Shown here: piece by piece, positions 32,261 through 43,353 of the stretch
Layout: every line of letters starts with the position of its first letter
How positions within the stretch are numbered: the first letter of the stretch is position 1
DNA from: Alphaproteobacteria bacterium
GTDB lineage: Bacteria > Pseudomonadota > Alphaproteobacteria > Micavibrionales > UBA2020
Assembly: GCA_016124645.1 (NCBI GenBank)
Contig: WGNE01000032.1
Coordinates: 1-48,380 of the forward strand
Direction: 5' to 3'
DNA: 48,380 nt
The notes under the pieces: model-generated
What the model saw: the letters and a program-made list of their open reading frames with translations, nothing else
Told to the model about the DNA's origin: nothing
The model's database searches: none
Program-made: the position numbers and the translations under genes

Positions 32261-33289
32261 TCAGCGCTTCATGGCCTTGCCCAGCGCGCGCACCCATGTG
32301 GCGGGGTTGAGCTTGCGCTTGAAGGCGTTCTTGCGGAATTCGGCGGCCATTTTCTCGGCGATGGCGTCGGTGGGGTTGAAGGGGGTGATGCGGCCGGCAT
32401 CGAAGGGCGCGTGTTGCGCGGCGGATTTGTTGAAATCGCGCACCAGCCCTTTTTGCTCCAGCGATGACGCGTCCATGCCCGGCTCGTAGAGCAGCGGCGC
32501 CTTGCCCGCCGCCATCGGCTCCGTCAGCATCGACAGCGAATTGCCCGCCACCACGATCTGGTCCGCCTGGTCGAGCAGGCCGAGATAGGGGTTGTAGGGC
32601 GGGGTCACGCCCGGTTGCGGGCGCGTGTAAGGCACGCCGATGATGCGGATGCGGTCCTGCGCGCCCTTGGCCGCGGTTTCCTGCGCCAGTTTCTCCATCA
32701 GGTCCTTGTAATTCTCTTCCCGCGTGCGCCAGATGGTGGTGACGAAAATAGTGGCCTGCGGCGTGGCGGCGGCCTTGGCGACCAGCTTTTCGGCGAAACC
32801 TTTCACGTCGAATATATGCGCCATCAAGACGCCGATGAGCGGGGCGTTGAGATCCGGGTAATGGGCGCGGAACTTCTCCCCCTCGCTCGCCAGTTTTTCC
32901 GGCGTGACGTGGTGGTTCACCAGCGCTTTCTCGCCGAGGTATTTTTGCGACATGTATTCGTTGGTGTCTTCATAGACCACCAGCGGCTTGTGCCCGGCCA
33001 GCGCCTTGTCGTGGATGCGCCAGAACTTGCTGATGAGCACGTCGGGCTTGCCGTTGTCTTTAAAATAGTGGGCGAGCTGCGCGGGTTTGTCCTTGTCTTC
33101 GGGGTAGCGCGCGGCGAGGTCCGCGTCGCTCACGAAATGGAAGCTGCCGCCCGTCTTCTGCGCGATCTTGCGCCCGACGCCTTCCGCGCCATGCGCATCC
33201 CCGCGCGCGGGGTCGTCCGAGCCGATATAGACGAGGACTACGGGGCCCTTTTTCCCGTCCTGTTTGTTTTGCTGTGCGGTATCCGGCAT
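32261..33289 (-). CDS. ELM1/GtrOC1-like putative nucleoside-diphosphate-sugar protein
   Basis: The 342-residue product shows the ELM1-type pattern: DVLISKFWRIHDK, a middle VLMAHIF, IFVTTIWRTREENY, then NPYLGLLDQADQIVVAGNSLSMLTE and a PLLYEPG end. Bacterial members resemble glycosyltransferase-B folds and occur widely in alphaproteobacteria; the plant relative acts in mitochondrial fission. Enzymatic activity is not established. No signal peptide is seen. It is probably co-transcribed with the membrane protein downstream. Confidence 0.75.
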   Translation of the reverse strand: MPDTAQQNKQDGKKGPVVLVYIGSDDPARGDAHGAEGVGRKIAQKTGGSFHFVSDADLAARYPEDKDKPAQLAHYFKDNGKPDVLISKFWRIHDKALAGHKPLVVYEDTNEYMSQKYLGEKALVNHHVTPEKLASEGEKFRAHYPDLNAPLIGVLMAHIFDVKGFAEKLVAKAAATPQATIFVTTIWRTREENYKDLMEKLAQETAAKGAQDRIRIIGVPYTRPQPGVTPPYNPYLGLLDQADQIVVAGNSLSMLTEPMAAGKAPLLYEPGMDASSLEQKGLVRDFNKSAAQHAPFDAGRITPFNPTDAIAEKMAAEFRKNAFKRKLNPATWVRALGKAMKR

Positions 33290-33513
33290 GTCTCCCCCTG
33301 AGGCCCGAATATAAAGTATCGGCGAAAAGGGTATTTATGTCAATTTATGGCAGGGATTTGGCCGAGGAACGCTCGTTCATCATGCGGATTTTTCTTTTAT
33401 TAACAGCTCCTTAAACTCCCGCAGCCTAAAATCGGAAAGATTTTTCCAAGGATCGGGGCGCGGGGGGCGTCCTACCGCAAATCATATCGCGCGACAGCAG
33501 GAGGGCACTTGCC

Positions 33514-36500
33514 ATGAGAAGAATCGTATTACTGGGTCTGATGTTCGCCCTTTTGCTGCCCTGCCGCGCCTTCGCCTTTTCGCAGTCCGACCTTGAAACG
33601 GCGGACAAATACTACGCCGAAAAATCCTACCGCCTCGCGGCGGAGGAATACGCGAAGTTCCTGAACGTGAAGGCGGGCGACGCGCTGATGCGCGAAGTGA
33701 CCTTCAAATGGTCCGACTGCATCTTCAAGGGCAAGGACGAGAACAACCGCGATACGGCGGAGAAGAACCTGAAGGCGCTCATCGACGGCAAAGACCATGA
33801 CCGCTGGCGGGCGGAGGCGGAGGTCTCCCTCGCCACCGACTACATCGCGCGCAACCCCTACGGTGAGATGCAGAACATCAAGACCTGGCTGGACGACGCG
33901 CGCGACTGGTGGGCGGGCTCGTCCGACGTCAAGACCGCGCGCGGCAAGTTCATCTCCATCAGCTTCCAGCTGGCCGATTTCGTGACCGCGCGCTGGGGCT
34001 GGTACAACAGCGATATCAGGCCCATCCGCCTCGGCGGGAAGACCGTGGCGCCGGTCCAGCCGCAGCCGGGCAACCAGTCCCTGCAGGTGCTGTTTCAGGA
34101 GATTTTGAAGGTCGCGAAGGACGACGCGGACAAGGCCCATGCGCATTACGGCCTCGCCATGGCCTATATGCAGAATTATTCCGGCGACAAGAAGCTGCTG
34201 GAAAAGGCGGAGGATGAATTCCGCGCCGTCATGAAGGACTACCCGCGCAGCGAATGGGCGGACGACGCCTATTACCAGCTGGGCGCCTATTACGAGAACC
34301 ATCAGGAATTCGTCAAGGCGGTCGGCGTCTATCGCGACTTGCTGGCGCATTTCCGGCCGGGTGAATCGCAATGGGTGGACGACGCGAAGCGCCGCATCGA
34401 AAACATCGTCACCCCCGCGCTTTCCGTCGGCGTCGGCAACAACTTCGTGCCGGGCTCGGAAATCCAGTTCAGCATGAACTGGCGCAACGTGAAGGGCGCG
34501 ACCCTGCGCTTTTACCAGATCGACCTTGCGCGCGAAACGCGGCTGGAGAACGAGAACAACGGCGTCAGCTCCTATCAGGACGTGCTGCGCCGCCTCGTCC
34601 AGTCGGGGCGCTACGCCGCCCTGCCCGTCGCGCTTTCGGTCAACGTCGATTTGAAGAACGAGGGCAAGCACATCCAGCGCAGCGCCTACCAAGGGCTTGC
34701 CGAATGGCGGCGCGAGGACGAGAAGGACAAGGCGGAACCGAAAATGGGCAAGCTGCCCCCCGGCGCCTACCTGATGATGGCGACGGCGAACGGCGTCGGC
34801 CAGCCGGCCTATGACCTCGTGCTGGTCAGCGACGCCGCGCTGGTCAGCAAGGTCGCGAACGACAAGGCGCTGTTCCTCGCCATGGACGCGAAAACCGGCA
34901 AGCCTTTGCCGGGCGCGCAGGTCAGCTACGTCTATAGCTACAACGACGCGCGCGGCTATACCCGCTGGGCGCAGGGCAGCGGCCGCACGGGCGGTGACGG
35001 CGTGCTGCAGCAAAGCCTGCGCACCAATGAAAACCGCAACAGTTCGCAGCAGCACAATATCTTCGCCGCCGCGACGACGGATGACGGCCAGGCCTTCGTG
35101 CAGAACAACTATTATTACTACAACAATTACAACAACAAGGGGCAGTGGTGGCTCTACGCCTATGCCGACCGCCCGGCCTACCGCCCCGGCGAAAAAATCA
35201 GCTTCAAGGCGTTGCTGCGCCAGCCGAAGGACGGCGACCTGCTTTCCCCCGCCGGCATGAAGGTGAAGGCGCGGCTCTACGACCCGCAGGGCAAGCAGGT
35301 GATGGACAAGGACTTCACCCTCAACGACTACGGCGCGCTGGACGGCAGCCTGACGCTGGACGACAAGGCCACGCTGGGCGAATACCGCCTGCAGCTTTAC
35401 ACGGCGGACATGAACACCGGCCTTGCCAATGCCACGCTCTTCCGGCTGGAGGAATACAAACTGCCCGAATTCACCGTCAACGTGAAGCCGGAGCCGAAGG
35501 ACACCAAAGAGGTCATTCAGGCCTACCGCCTCGGCGACACGGTGGAGGTGACGGTGGACGCGCAATACTACTTCGGCGGCCCGGTGGCGGATGCGGAAGT
35601 GCAGTACCTCGTCTATCAGGCGCCCTATTACCGCCAGTTCCGGCCCGAGCGCCCCTATGGCTGGTATTACGACGACATGTACCCCAACCGCTACGGCAGC
35701 TACGGCTACGGCGCGCTGATGAAGCAGGAAAAGATCAAGACCGGCAAGGACGGCAAGGCGCATTTCACGATCGAGACGCCCAGGGATTCCGGCGACCTGC
35801 AATACCACATCGAGGTACGGGTGACGGACAAGAGCCGCCGCGAAATCACCGGCAGCATCGACATCAAGGTGACCAAGACCGCCTTCTTCGCCAACCTCGA
35901 GCCCAAGCAGAACCTCTACCGCCCGGGCGACAAGGCGCAGGTGGAGATCAAGACCGTGACCGCGAACGACGAACCCGTCTCCGTCGAGGGCAAGGTGACC
36001 ATCACCCGCAACACATGGCGCGAACCGGTCGCGCAAGACGGCCGCATCGTCAATCCCGCCGGCTATAACGGGCAGGAGCTGATGACCAAATTCGTCAAGA
36101 CCGACGACAAGGGCGAGGCGACCTTCGAGTTCGAGCCGTCCGAGAACGGCTATTACACCGTGACCTTCACCGGTTTCGACAACGGCAATCCCGTGACCGC
36201 GCAGACCAGCATCTTCGTCTGCAACGATTCCGCGACCAACATCGGCTACCGCTACGGCGGCCTGCAGATCATCACGGAAAAGGACACCTATGCCGCGGGC
36301 GAGACCGCGCGCGCCATGATCGTTTCCGACCAGCCCGACACATGGGTGCTGCTGACGACGGAAAACGACAATCTTTATGATTACCGCATGTTGCACCTTG
36401 ACGGCAGCGTGAAGCTGATGGAGCTGAAGGTGAAGGGCAATTACACGCCCAACGTCTTCCTGCAGACCCTGAGCGGCGATCATTACCAGATGAAGAATGC

Positions 36501-39378
36501 CTCGCTGCAGCTCATCGTGCCGCCGGACGACAAGTTCCTGAACGTGAAGGTGACGTCGGACAAGCCCGTCTATCAGCCGCAGGAAGAGGGCGCCTTCGAC
36601 ATCGACGTGACCGACAGGAACGGCAAGCCCGTCAGCGCCGACGTCTCCATCGGCCTGACCGACGCCGCGGTCTATTACATACAGAACGAATACGTGCCCG
36701 ACATCCGCAAGTTCTTTTACGGCGACAAGCGGCAGGACAGCGTGCAGACGCAGACCAGCTTCTACCAGCGTTCCTTCGCCGATTTCGTGCGCGACGAGGA
36801 CGGCAACCTCATCACGCAGGATGAAAAGGAACGCCGCCTGCGCGTCAAGACGGGCTCTGCCGACATGCCGGCCGACCAGCTTAAATTGCAGGACGACCGC
36901 CGCGACAAGGACGAGGAAAGGGGCCAGCTGGGCGCCACCTCGCTTGACGGCGCGGCCAATTACGCAAGGGCCGCGGGCGGCGCGGTGATGGCCAAAACCA
37001 TGGCTGCTCCCGCCGCCGAAGCTGCCGCGCCCATGCGGCAGGAGGCGAAGAAAGCCGATTTCGGCGCCATGAAGCAAAAAGGCGGTATGGCGCCCGGTGG
37101 CGTGGGCGGCGAGATGCAGGAGCCGGAGCGCGTGCGCAACGATTTCCGCTCCACCGTCATCTGGCTTCCCTCCGCGCATACGGATGCGAAGGGCCACGCC
37201 CATGTGACGGCGAAATTCCCCGACTCGCTGACCACATGGCGCCTGACCGCGCGGGCGGACACGCCGGAGACCGCCGTGGGCAACGTGACGCATGAGGTGA
37301 AATCGAACAAGGACCTGATGATCCGCCTGCAGGCGCCGCACTTCTTCACCGAGCGCGACCTCGTGGACGTTTCCGCCATCGTCGATAACATGTCCGGCAA
37401 GGAACTGACAGTCATGCCGGTGCTGAAAGCCGAGGGCGTGACGGTGACGGGGCTTTACCGCGACGGCCATTTCGTGAAAGGCGAGCAGGGGCCGGTCAAG
37501 GTGCCCGCGCACGGGCAGGCCCGCGTCGATTGGGCGGTTTCCGCGCAGCACGAGGGCAAGGCGAAGCTGACCGTCATCGCGAAATCGAAAACCCTGTCGG
37601 ACGCGATGGAGAAAACCTATCCCGTCATCCCGCACGGCATCGAGAAATTCATCGCCAAATCGCTGGTGATGAAATCCGCGGGCGACGCGCTGACGAAGGA
37701 GTTGACCCTGAACGTGCCGAAAGAGCGCATCAAGGAAGCGACCAGCCTGCGGCTGACGCTCTCGCCCTCGCTCGCGGCGAACCTGCTGGACGCGCTGCCT
37801 TATCTTGCCGACTATCCCTATGGCTGCGTGGAGCAGACGATGAGCCGCTTTTTGCCCGCCGTCATCGTGGCCAAGACGATGCGCGACCTCGGCATCTCCT
37901 CGCAGGACGTGAACACCTATATCAGCGACGTGATGGAACCGCGCAACGATCCCGCCGGCCACCCGCAGCGCCGCAGCGACCCCACTTATTCGCGCCTCGG
38001 GCAGATGACGAAGGACAGTCTCGCGCGGCTCTATGACTTCCAGCACGCCGACGGTGGCTGGGGCTGGTGGAAAACCGGGGAGAGCGACCGCTTCATGACC
38101 GCCTATGTCGTCTGGGGGCTCGGCCTTGCGCGCGACGCGGGGCTGGATGTGCGCGGCGATGTCATCCTGAAGGGCATGAAGTACCTGCAGGTGCAGCTGG
38201 TGGAAGAGGAAGATGCGCCCGACAACCTCGCGTGGATGCTCCACGCGCTGGCCAGCGTGCATTCGGACAGCAAGTTCGAGGACAAGCAGCGCGACCGCCT
38301 GTGGGAGATGCGCGACAAGCTCAACCCCTATACCCGCGCGCTTTTCGCCCTCTCCGAATACCGCCGGGGCGATGCGGAACGGGCCCGCATCCTCGGCCAG
38401 AACGTCATCAACGGCGTGAGCGAGGACAAGGACAACGGCACCGCGCATTGGGGCGAGGCCGGCATCAACTACCGCTGGAGCGAGGGCGGGGTGGAAGCCA
38501 CGGCCTTCGTCATCAAGGCGCTGGCCAACATGAACCCGCAGAGCCCCTATCTTGAAAAAGCCGTGAAGTGGATGACGCTGAACCGCCGCGGCGCAAGGTG
38601 GAAGAACACGCGCGATACGGCCATCGCCATCCTCGGCCTTGCCGATTACCTGAAGGCGACGCGCGAACTGGCGCCCGACTACGGCTTCACCGTCTATGTC
38701 AACGGCAAGAAGGTGCGCGACGGCCACGCGGACTCATCCAACGTCTTCACCATGGGCCGCATCGTGGATATTCCGGCAGGCGCGCTGCACGACGGCGCGA
38801 ACAAGGTGAAGGTGGTGATGAAGGGCAAGGGCGCGCTCTACGTCTCCGCGCACCTGAAATACTTCACGCTGGAAGAACCGGTCACCAAGGCCGGGAACGA
38901 GATTTTCGTGACACGCAAATACTACAGGCAATCCGTCGCCGAAACACTCATGAAAGGCTATACCAGCGACTGGAAAGAGCTGAAGGACGGCGACACGGTG
39001 AAAAGCGGCGACCGCATCCGCGTCGATGTGACGCTGGAAGCGAAGAACAACTACGAATACCTGATCGCGGAAGATTACAAGCCCGCGGGTCTGGAAGCCG
39101 TCTCGCTGGTCAGCGGCGCGACGGAGGCCGTGACGCTTGACAAGGACGGGCGCGAAACGGATGAGCGCACCCCCGCCTATGTCGAATACCGCGACCAGAA
39201 AGCGGCCTTCTTCATCGCGAAGCTGAAACAGGGCAAACACCTGCTGCGCTACGAATTGCGCGCCGAGGTGCCGGGCAATTTCCACGCCATGCCCGACCAG
39301 GCCCACGCCATGTACGTCCCCGAAATCCGCAGCAACAGCGACGAAATGCGCCTCAGCGTGCAGGACGCGGGGGAATAG
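33514..39378 (+). CDS. Large alpha-2-macroglobulin-family protein with N-terminal TPR repeats
   Basis: This 1954-residue periplasmic protein starts at an ATG preceded by AGGAGGG. The signal peptide (about 1-22, RAFA/FS) lacks a lipobox, unlike E. coli YfhM. TPR-like repeats cover about residues 25-290 (AADKYYAEKSYRLAAEEYAKF, AHYGLAMAYMQNY, AYYENHQEFVKAVGVYR). Macroglobulin domains follow, with Tyr/Asn-rich inserts near residues 530 and 715. An Ala/Met/Gly/Lys-rich flexible stretch (about 1148-1205) just before VRNDFRSTVIWLP is the probable bait region. The thioester motif GCVEQTMSRF is intact (C1438-V-E-Q1441). Such proteins are thought to trap proteases that enter the periplasm. No pbpC partner is adjacent. 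Confidence 0.92.
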   Translation: MRRIVLLGLMFALLLPCRAFAFSQSDLETADKYYAEKSYRLAAEEYAKFLNVKAGDALMREVTFKWSDCIFKGKDENNRDTAEKNLKALIDGKDHDRWRAEAEVSLATDYIARNPYGEMQNIKTWLDDARDWWAGSSDVKTARGKFISISFQLADFVTARWGWYNSDIRPIRLGGKTVAPVQPQPGNQSLQVLFQEILKVAKDDADKAHAHYGLAMAYMQNYSGDKKLLEKAEDEFRAVMKDYPRSEWADDAYYQLGAYYENHQEFVKAVGVYRDLLAHFRPGESQWVDDAKRRIENIVTPALSVGVGNNFVPGSEIQFSMNWRNVKGATLRFYQIDLARETRLENENNGVSSYQDVLRRLVQSGRYAALPVALSVNVDLKNEGKHIQRSAYQGLAEWRREDEKDKAEPKMGKLPPGAYLMMATANGVGQPAYDLVLVSDAALVSKVANDKALFLAMDAKTGKPLPGAQVSYVYSYNDARGYTRWAQGSGRTGGDGVLQQSLRTNENRNSSQQHNIFAAATTDDGQAFVQNNYYYYNNYNNKGQWWLYAYADRPAYRPGEKISFKALLRQPKDGDLLSPAGMKVKARLYDPQGKQVMDKDFTLNDYGALDGSLTLDDKATLGEYRLQLYTADMNTGLANATLFRLEEYKLPEFTVNVKPEPKDTKEVIQAYRLGDTVEVTVDAQYYFGGPVADAEVQYLVYQAPYYRQFRPERPYGWYYDDMYPNRYGSYGYGALMKQEKIKTGKDGKAHFTIETPRDSGDLQYHIEVRVTDKSRREITGSIDIKVTKTAFFANLEPKQNLYRPGDKAQVEIKTVTANDEPVSVEGKVTITRNTWREPVAQDGRIVNPAGYNGQELMTKFVKTDDKGEATFEFEPSENGYYTVTFTGFDNGNPVTAQTSIFVCNDSATNIGYRYGGLQIITEKDTYAAGETARAMIVSDQPDTWVLLTTENDNLYDYRMLHLDGSVKLMELKVKGNYTPNVFLQTLSGDHYQMKNASLQLIVPPDDKFLNVKVTSDKPVYQPQEEGAFDIDVTDRNGKPVSADVSIGLTDAAVYYIQNEYVPDIRKFFYGDKRQDSVQTQTSFYQRSFADFVRDEDGNLITQDEKERRLRVKTGSADMPADQLKLQDDRRDKDEERGQLGATSLDGAANYARAAGGAVMAKTMAAPAAEAAAPMRQEAKKADFGAMKQKGGMAPGGVGGEMQEPERVRNDFRSTVIWLPSAHTDAKGHAHVTAKFPDSLTTWRLTARADTPETAVGNVTHEVKSNKDLMIRLQAPHFFTERDLVDVSAIVDNMSGKELTVMPVLKAEGVTVTGLYRDGHFVKGEQGPVKVPAHGQARVDWAVSAQHEGKAKLTVIAKSKTLSDAMEKTYPVIPHGIEKFIAKSLVMKSAGDALTKELTLNVPKERIKEATSLRLTLSPSLAANLLDALPYLADYPYGCVEQTMSRFLPAVIVAKTMRDLGISSQDVNTYISDVMEPRNDPAGHPQRRSDPTYSRLGQMTKDSLARLYDFQHADGGWGWWKTGESDRFMTAYVVWGLGLARDAGLDVRGDVILKGMKYLQVQLVEEEDAPDNLAWMLHALASVHSDSKFEDKQRDRLWEMRDKLNPYTRALFALSEYRRGDAERARILGQNVINGVSEDKDNGTAHWGEAGINYRWSEGGVEATAFVIKALANMNPQSPYLEKAVKWMTLNRRGARWKNTRDTAIAILGLADYLKATRELAPDYGFTVYVNGKKVRDGHADSSNVFTMGRIVDIPAGALHDGANKVKVVMKGKGALYVSAHLKYFTLEEPVTKAGNEIFVTRKYYRQSVAETLMKGYTSDWKELKDGDTVKSGDRIRVDVTLEAKNNYEYLIAEDYKPAGLEAVSLVSGATEAVTLDKDGRETDERTPAYVEYRDQKAAFFIAKLKQGKHLLRYELRAEVPGNFHAMPDQAHAMYVPEIRSNSDEMRLSVQDAGE

Positions 39379-39391
39379 GCCGCGCGAAACG

Positions 39392-39434
39392 AAAAACGGC
39401 GGCCTGCTGAAGCCAGCGGCCGCCGTTTTCTTTT
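39392..39434. terminator. Bidirectional intrinsic terminator
   Basis: AAAAACGGCGGC and GCCGCCGTTTTCTTTT flank a 15-base loop. It lies between the convergent macroglobulin gene and the dioxygenase-like gene. Confidence 0.88.
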
Positions 39435-39444
39435 GTCGCGACGC

Positions 39445-39888
39445 TTACCCGTGTTTCGGCGGGCGGTTGCCGTGCTTGGCGTTCCATGCGTCGAAGAAGA
39501 TCTTGCTCATCTCCACCTTCTCGCCCAGCCAGAGGGCGGAGCGGTGGTGGTCGGCCTGCTCGTCGCCGGTGCGCGGGTGCACCAGCACCGAAAGCTCGCC
39601 GCGGTTGATCTGCAGGAACTGCATGATCTCGCCCAGCGCCTTCTTGTCGATGACGACTTCCACGTTGGGCTTGGTATGCGGGCCCACAACGGGCACGTCG
39701 TAAATCTCGCTCGTCACGTCGGGGAAGGCGCGGGTGAGCGCCTCGGCCAGCTGGCGCGCCTCGAAGCCTTCCAGCGTGCCTTCGTTGAAGTAGATATGGA
39801 CGTCGTAATGGCTGATGCTTTTCGACACTTTTTCCCACTCTTTCTTGAGGTTATCGGGGTCTTTCCAGAGTCCGTAGGGTCCGCACAT
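39445..39888 (-). CDS. DOPA 4,5-dioxygenase-family protein
   Basis: The 147-residue product is typical of the family: ISHYDVHIYF (H27, H31), VVGPHTKPN (H71), RGELSVLVHPRTGDEQADHH (H104, H114, H115) and ALWLGEKVEM. The histidines are the likely metal ligands of this extradiol-cleaving fold; the physiological substrate in bacteria is mostly unknown. The ATG at 39888 has AGGAGAG 8-9 bases upstream. It is divergently arranged with a LysR gene that probably controls it. Confidence 0.88.
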   Translation of the reverse strand: MCGPYGLWKDPDNLKKEWEKVSKSISHYDVHIYFNEGTLEGFEARQLAEALTRAFPDVTSEIYDVPVVGPHTKPNVEVVIDKKALGEIMQFLQINRGELSVLVHPRTGDEQADHHRSALWLGEKVEMSKIFFDAWNAKHGNRPPKHG

Positions 39889-39952
39889 GTTTTCTCTCCT
39901 CGTTAAGATAGCGGGGGAATTCCCGCCGGCAAGGGAAAGACTAGCCACTGCA

Positions 39953-39975
39953 GATATATAGTTATAATATATATC
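39953..39975. promoter_or_regulatory. Perfect 8-7-8 palindrome between the dioxygenase and lysR genes
   Basis: GATATATA, GTTATAA, TATATATC: perfect arms with a seven-base centre, 27 bases before the LysR start and 65 before the dioxygenase start. It also fits the loose LysR box T-N11-A. It probably binds the LysR product and contains promoter elements (TATAAT at 39964-39969). A further GCGGG/CCCGC pair is at 39911-39926. Confidence 0.6.
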
Positions 39976-40001
39976 GTCTATTTTTATGATAGGATAAAAC
40001 T

Positions 40002-40850
40002 ATGATACCTTCCCCCGCAGACCTCGCCTATTTCGTGGAAACCGCGCGCACGGGCAATATCTCCCGCGCGGCGGAACGCATCGGCATCAGCCAGCCCTCG
40101 CTCTCCCTCGCGCTGCGGCGGCTGGAAGACGCGGCGGGCGAAACGCTGCTGCTGCGCTCGCGCAAGGGCGTGACGCTGACCCGCGCGGGGGAGGCGCTGC
40201 TGGCCGGCGCGCGCGGCCTGCAGCAGGAATGGGAAAAGCTGCGCAGCGCGGCCCATTCCGCGCGGGACGAGATCGGCGGCGGCTATACGCTGGGCTGCCA
40301 TCCTTCCGTCGCGTTGCACGCGCTGCCGCGCATATTGCCGGGCCTGCTGGCGGCGCATCCGGCGCTGGATTTGCGGCTGGAGCACGGGCTGTCGCGCCAC
40401 GTCGCCGAGGGGGTCGTCAGCATGACCATCGACGTCGGCATCGTCGTCAACCCCATGCAGCACCCGGACCTCGTCATCCACAACCTCTGCCGGGACGAGG
40501 TGACGCTCTGGACCGGGCCTAAAAACAAAAACAAGGACATCCTCATCTGCGATCCCGAGCTGATGCAGTCGCAATACCTGCTGCGCGAATTGAAGAAGGC
40601 GGGGCGCGAATATTCCCGCATCGTCACCTCGAACTCGCTGGAGAACATCGCGGCGCAGGCGGCGGCGGGCTGCGGCACGGGGGTGCTGCCCGCGCAGGTC
40701 GCAAGGCGCGCGCCGGGCAAGCTGACAAGGGTGAAGGGCGCGCCGGTCTTCCACGACGATCATTGCCTCATCTACCGCGTGGAAAACAAGAATGTGCGCT
40801 CCGTGCAGGCGCTGGCGCGGGCGGTGCGGGAATTTTACGAAGCCGCCTGA
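40002..40850 (+). CDS. LysR-family transcriptional regulator
   Basis: The 282-residue product has an N-terminal winged HTH (DLAYFVETARTGNISRAAERIGISQPSLSLALRRLED, about residues 7-43) and a periplasmic-binding-like effector domain with GYTLGCHPSV, IDVGIVVNP and AAAGCGTGVLPAQ. It is shorter than the usual ~300 residues, but the ends look complete. It is divergent from the DOPA-dioxygenase-like gene, the standard LysR arrangement, with a strong palindrome between them. Effector unknown. Confidence 0.93.
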   Translation: MIPSPADLAYFVETARTGNISRAAERIGISQPSLSLALRRLEDAAGETLLLRSRKGVTLTRAGEALLAGARGLQQEWEKLRSAAHSARDEIGGGYTLGCHPSVALHALPRILPGLLAAHPALDLRLEHGLSRHVAEGVVSMTIDVGIVVNPMQHPDLVIHNLCRDEVTLWTGPKNKNKDILICDPELMQSQYLLRELKKAGREYSRIVTSNSLENIAAQAAAGCGTGVLPAQVARRAPGKLTRVKGAPVFHDDHCLIYRVENKNVRSVQALARAVREFYEAA

Positions 40851-40854
40851 GCGT

Positions 40855-41232
40855 TCAGGGCTTTTTCGGCTGTTGTTGCGCCTGCTTTTTTTTCTCGCGT
40901 CGCGGAATGACGCGGGAGTTCATGTCCCAGACCAGCAGGTCGGTCAGCTTTCCGGTCAAGACGCCGACCGTCTTGCCCGCCACGGCGACGGAGCCGCCCA
41001 GCGCGAGGGTGGAGACCGATACGGGCAGCGTCATCGGCAGCGTCGCCACCGCGAGGAAGCAAGCGGAAAGAAACACGGCGCGCTCGGCGATGCGGCCGCC
41101 GTTTTTCAGCTTGAACAGGTTGTAAAGCGGATCGTCAGGATCGCTCTGGCCGAAGAAGGGGCGCAGGGCGACATAGCCGAGCGTCGGTTGAATGCTCGAT
41201 TTCTTGCCGAGCCAGTTGAAAATTTTCTTCAT
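40855..41232 (-). CDS. Hypothetical protein with a membrane hairpin (125 aa)
   Basis: AGAGGA lies eight bases before the ATG at 41232. The product has a basic N-terminus, a central hydrophobic region (about residues 48-92, two possible helices, with SACFLAVATLPMTLPVS and GGSVAVAGKTVGVLTG) and a very basic tail (RREKKKQAQQQPKKP). Family not recognised. The 140-base AT-rich leader upstream holds TTGACT on the minus strand and a small hairpin (CATCT-TTT-AGATG). Confidence 0.65.
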   Translation of the reverse strand: MKKIFNWLGKKSSIQPTLGYVALRPFFGQSDPDDPLYNLFKLKNGGRIAERAVFLSACFLAVATLPMTLPVSVSTLALGGSVAVAGKTVGVLTGKLTDLLVWDMNSRVIPRREKKKQAQQQPKKP

Positions 41233-41372
41233 CTATAAAATCCTCTTTTATTCTTTTTCTTTTCCAGAAAGTGTATGCGAGTATCATTAAACCTTCTGTA
41301 AAATAAGTCAAGGGCCATCATCTTTTAGATGAAATATAAAATAAATAAAGTAAAATCAATAAGATAGATTCT

Positions 41373-43202
<1,830 letters not shown>

Positions 43203-43353
43203 GTCTCTCTTGCGCTTCGATATTGTTTTTGGCTTCATTCTATCTATACCATGCGGAACGAACAAAGAACAGCCGCCACGCGGTATCTTGTAAATACCCC
43301 CTGCGGTGCTACTATGCCCCGCAAACGCCTCCGTTCTCAGGATTTTCCGCCGC

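Noticed and set aside
33529-38727. A 1732-codon open frame on the minus strand opposite the macroglobulin gene
   Set aside because: It has no signal peptide or domain motif and is His/Val/Arg-biased, the usual product of a GC-rich gene read antisense. The plus-strand protein has clear domains.
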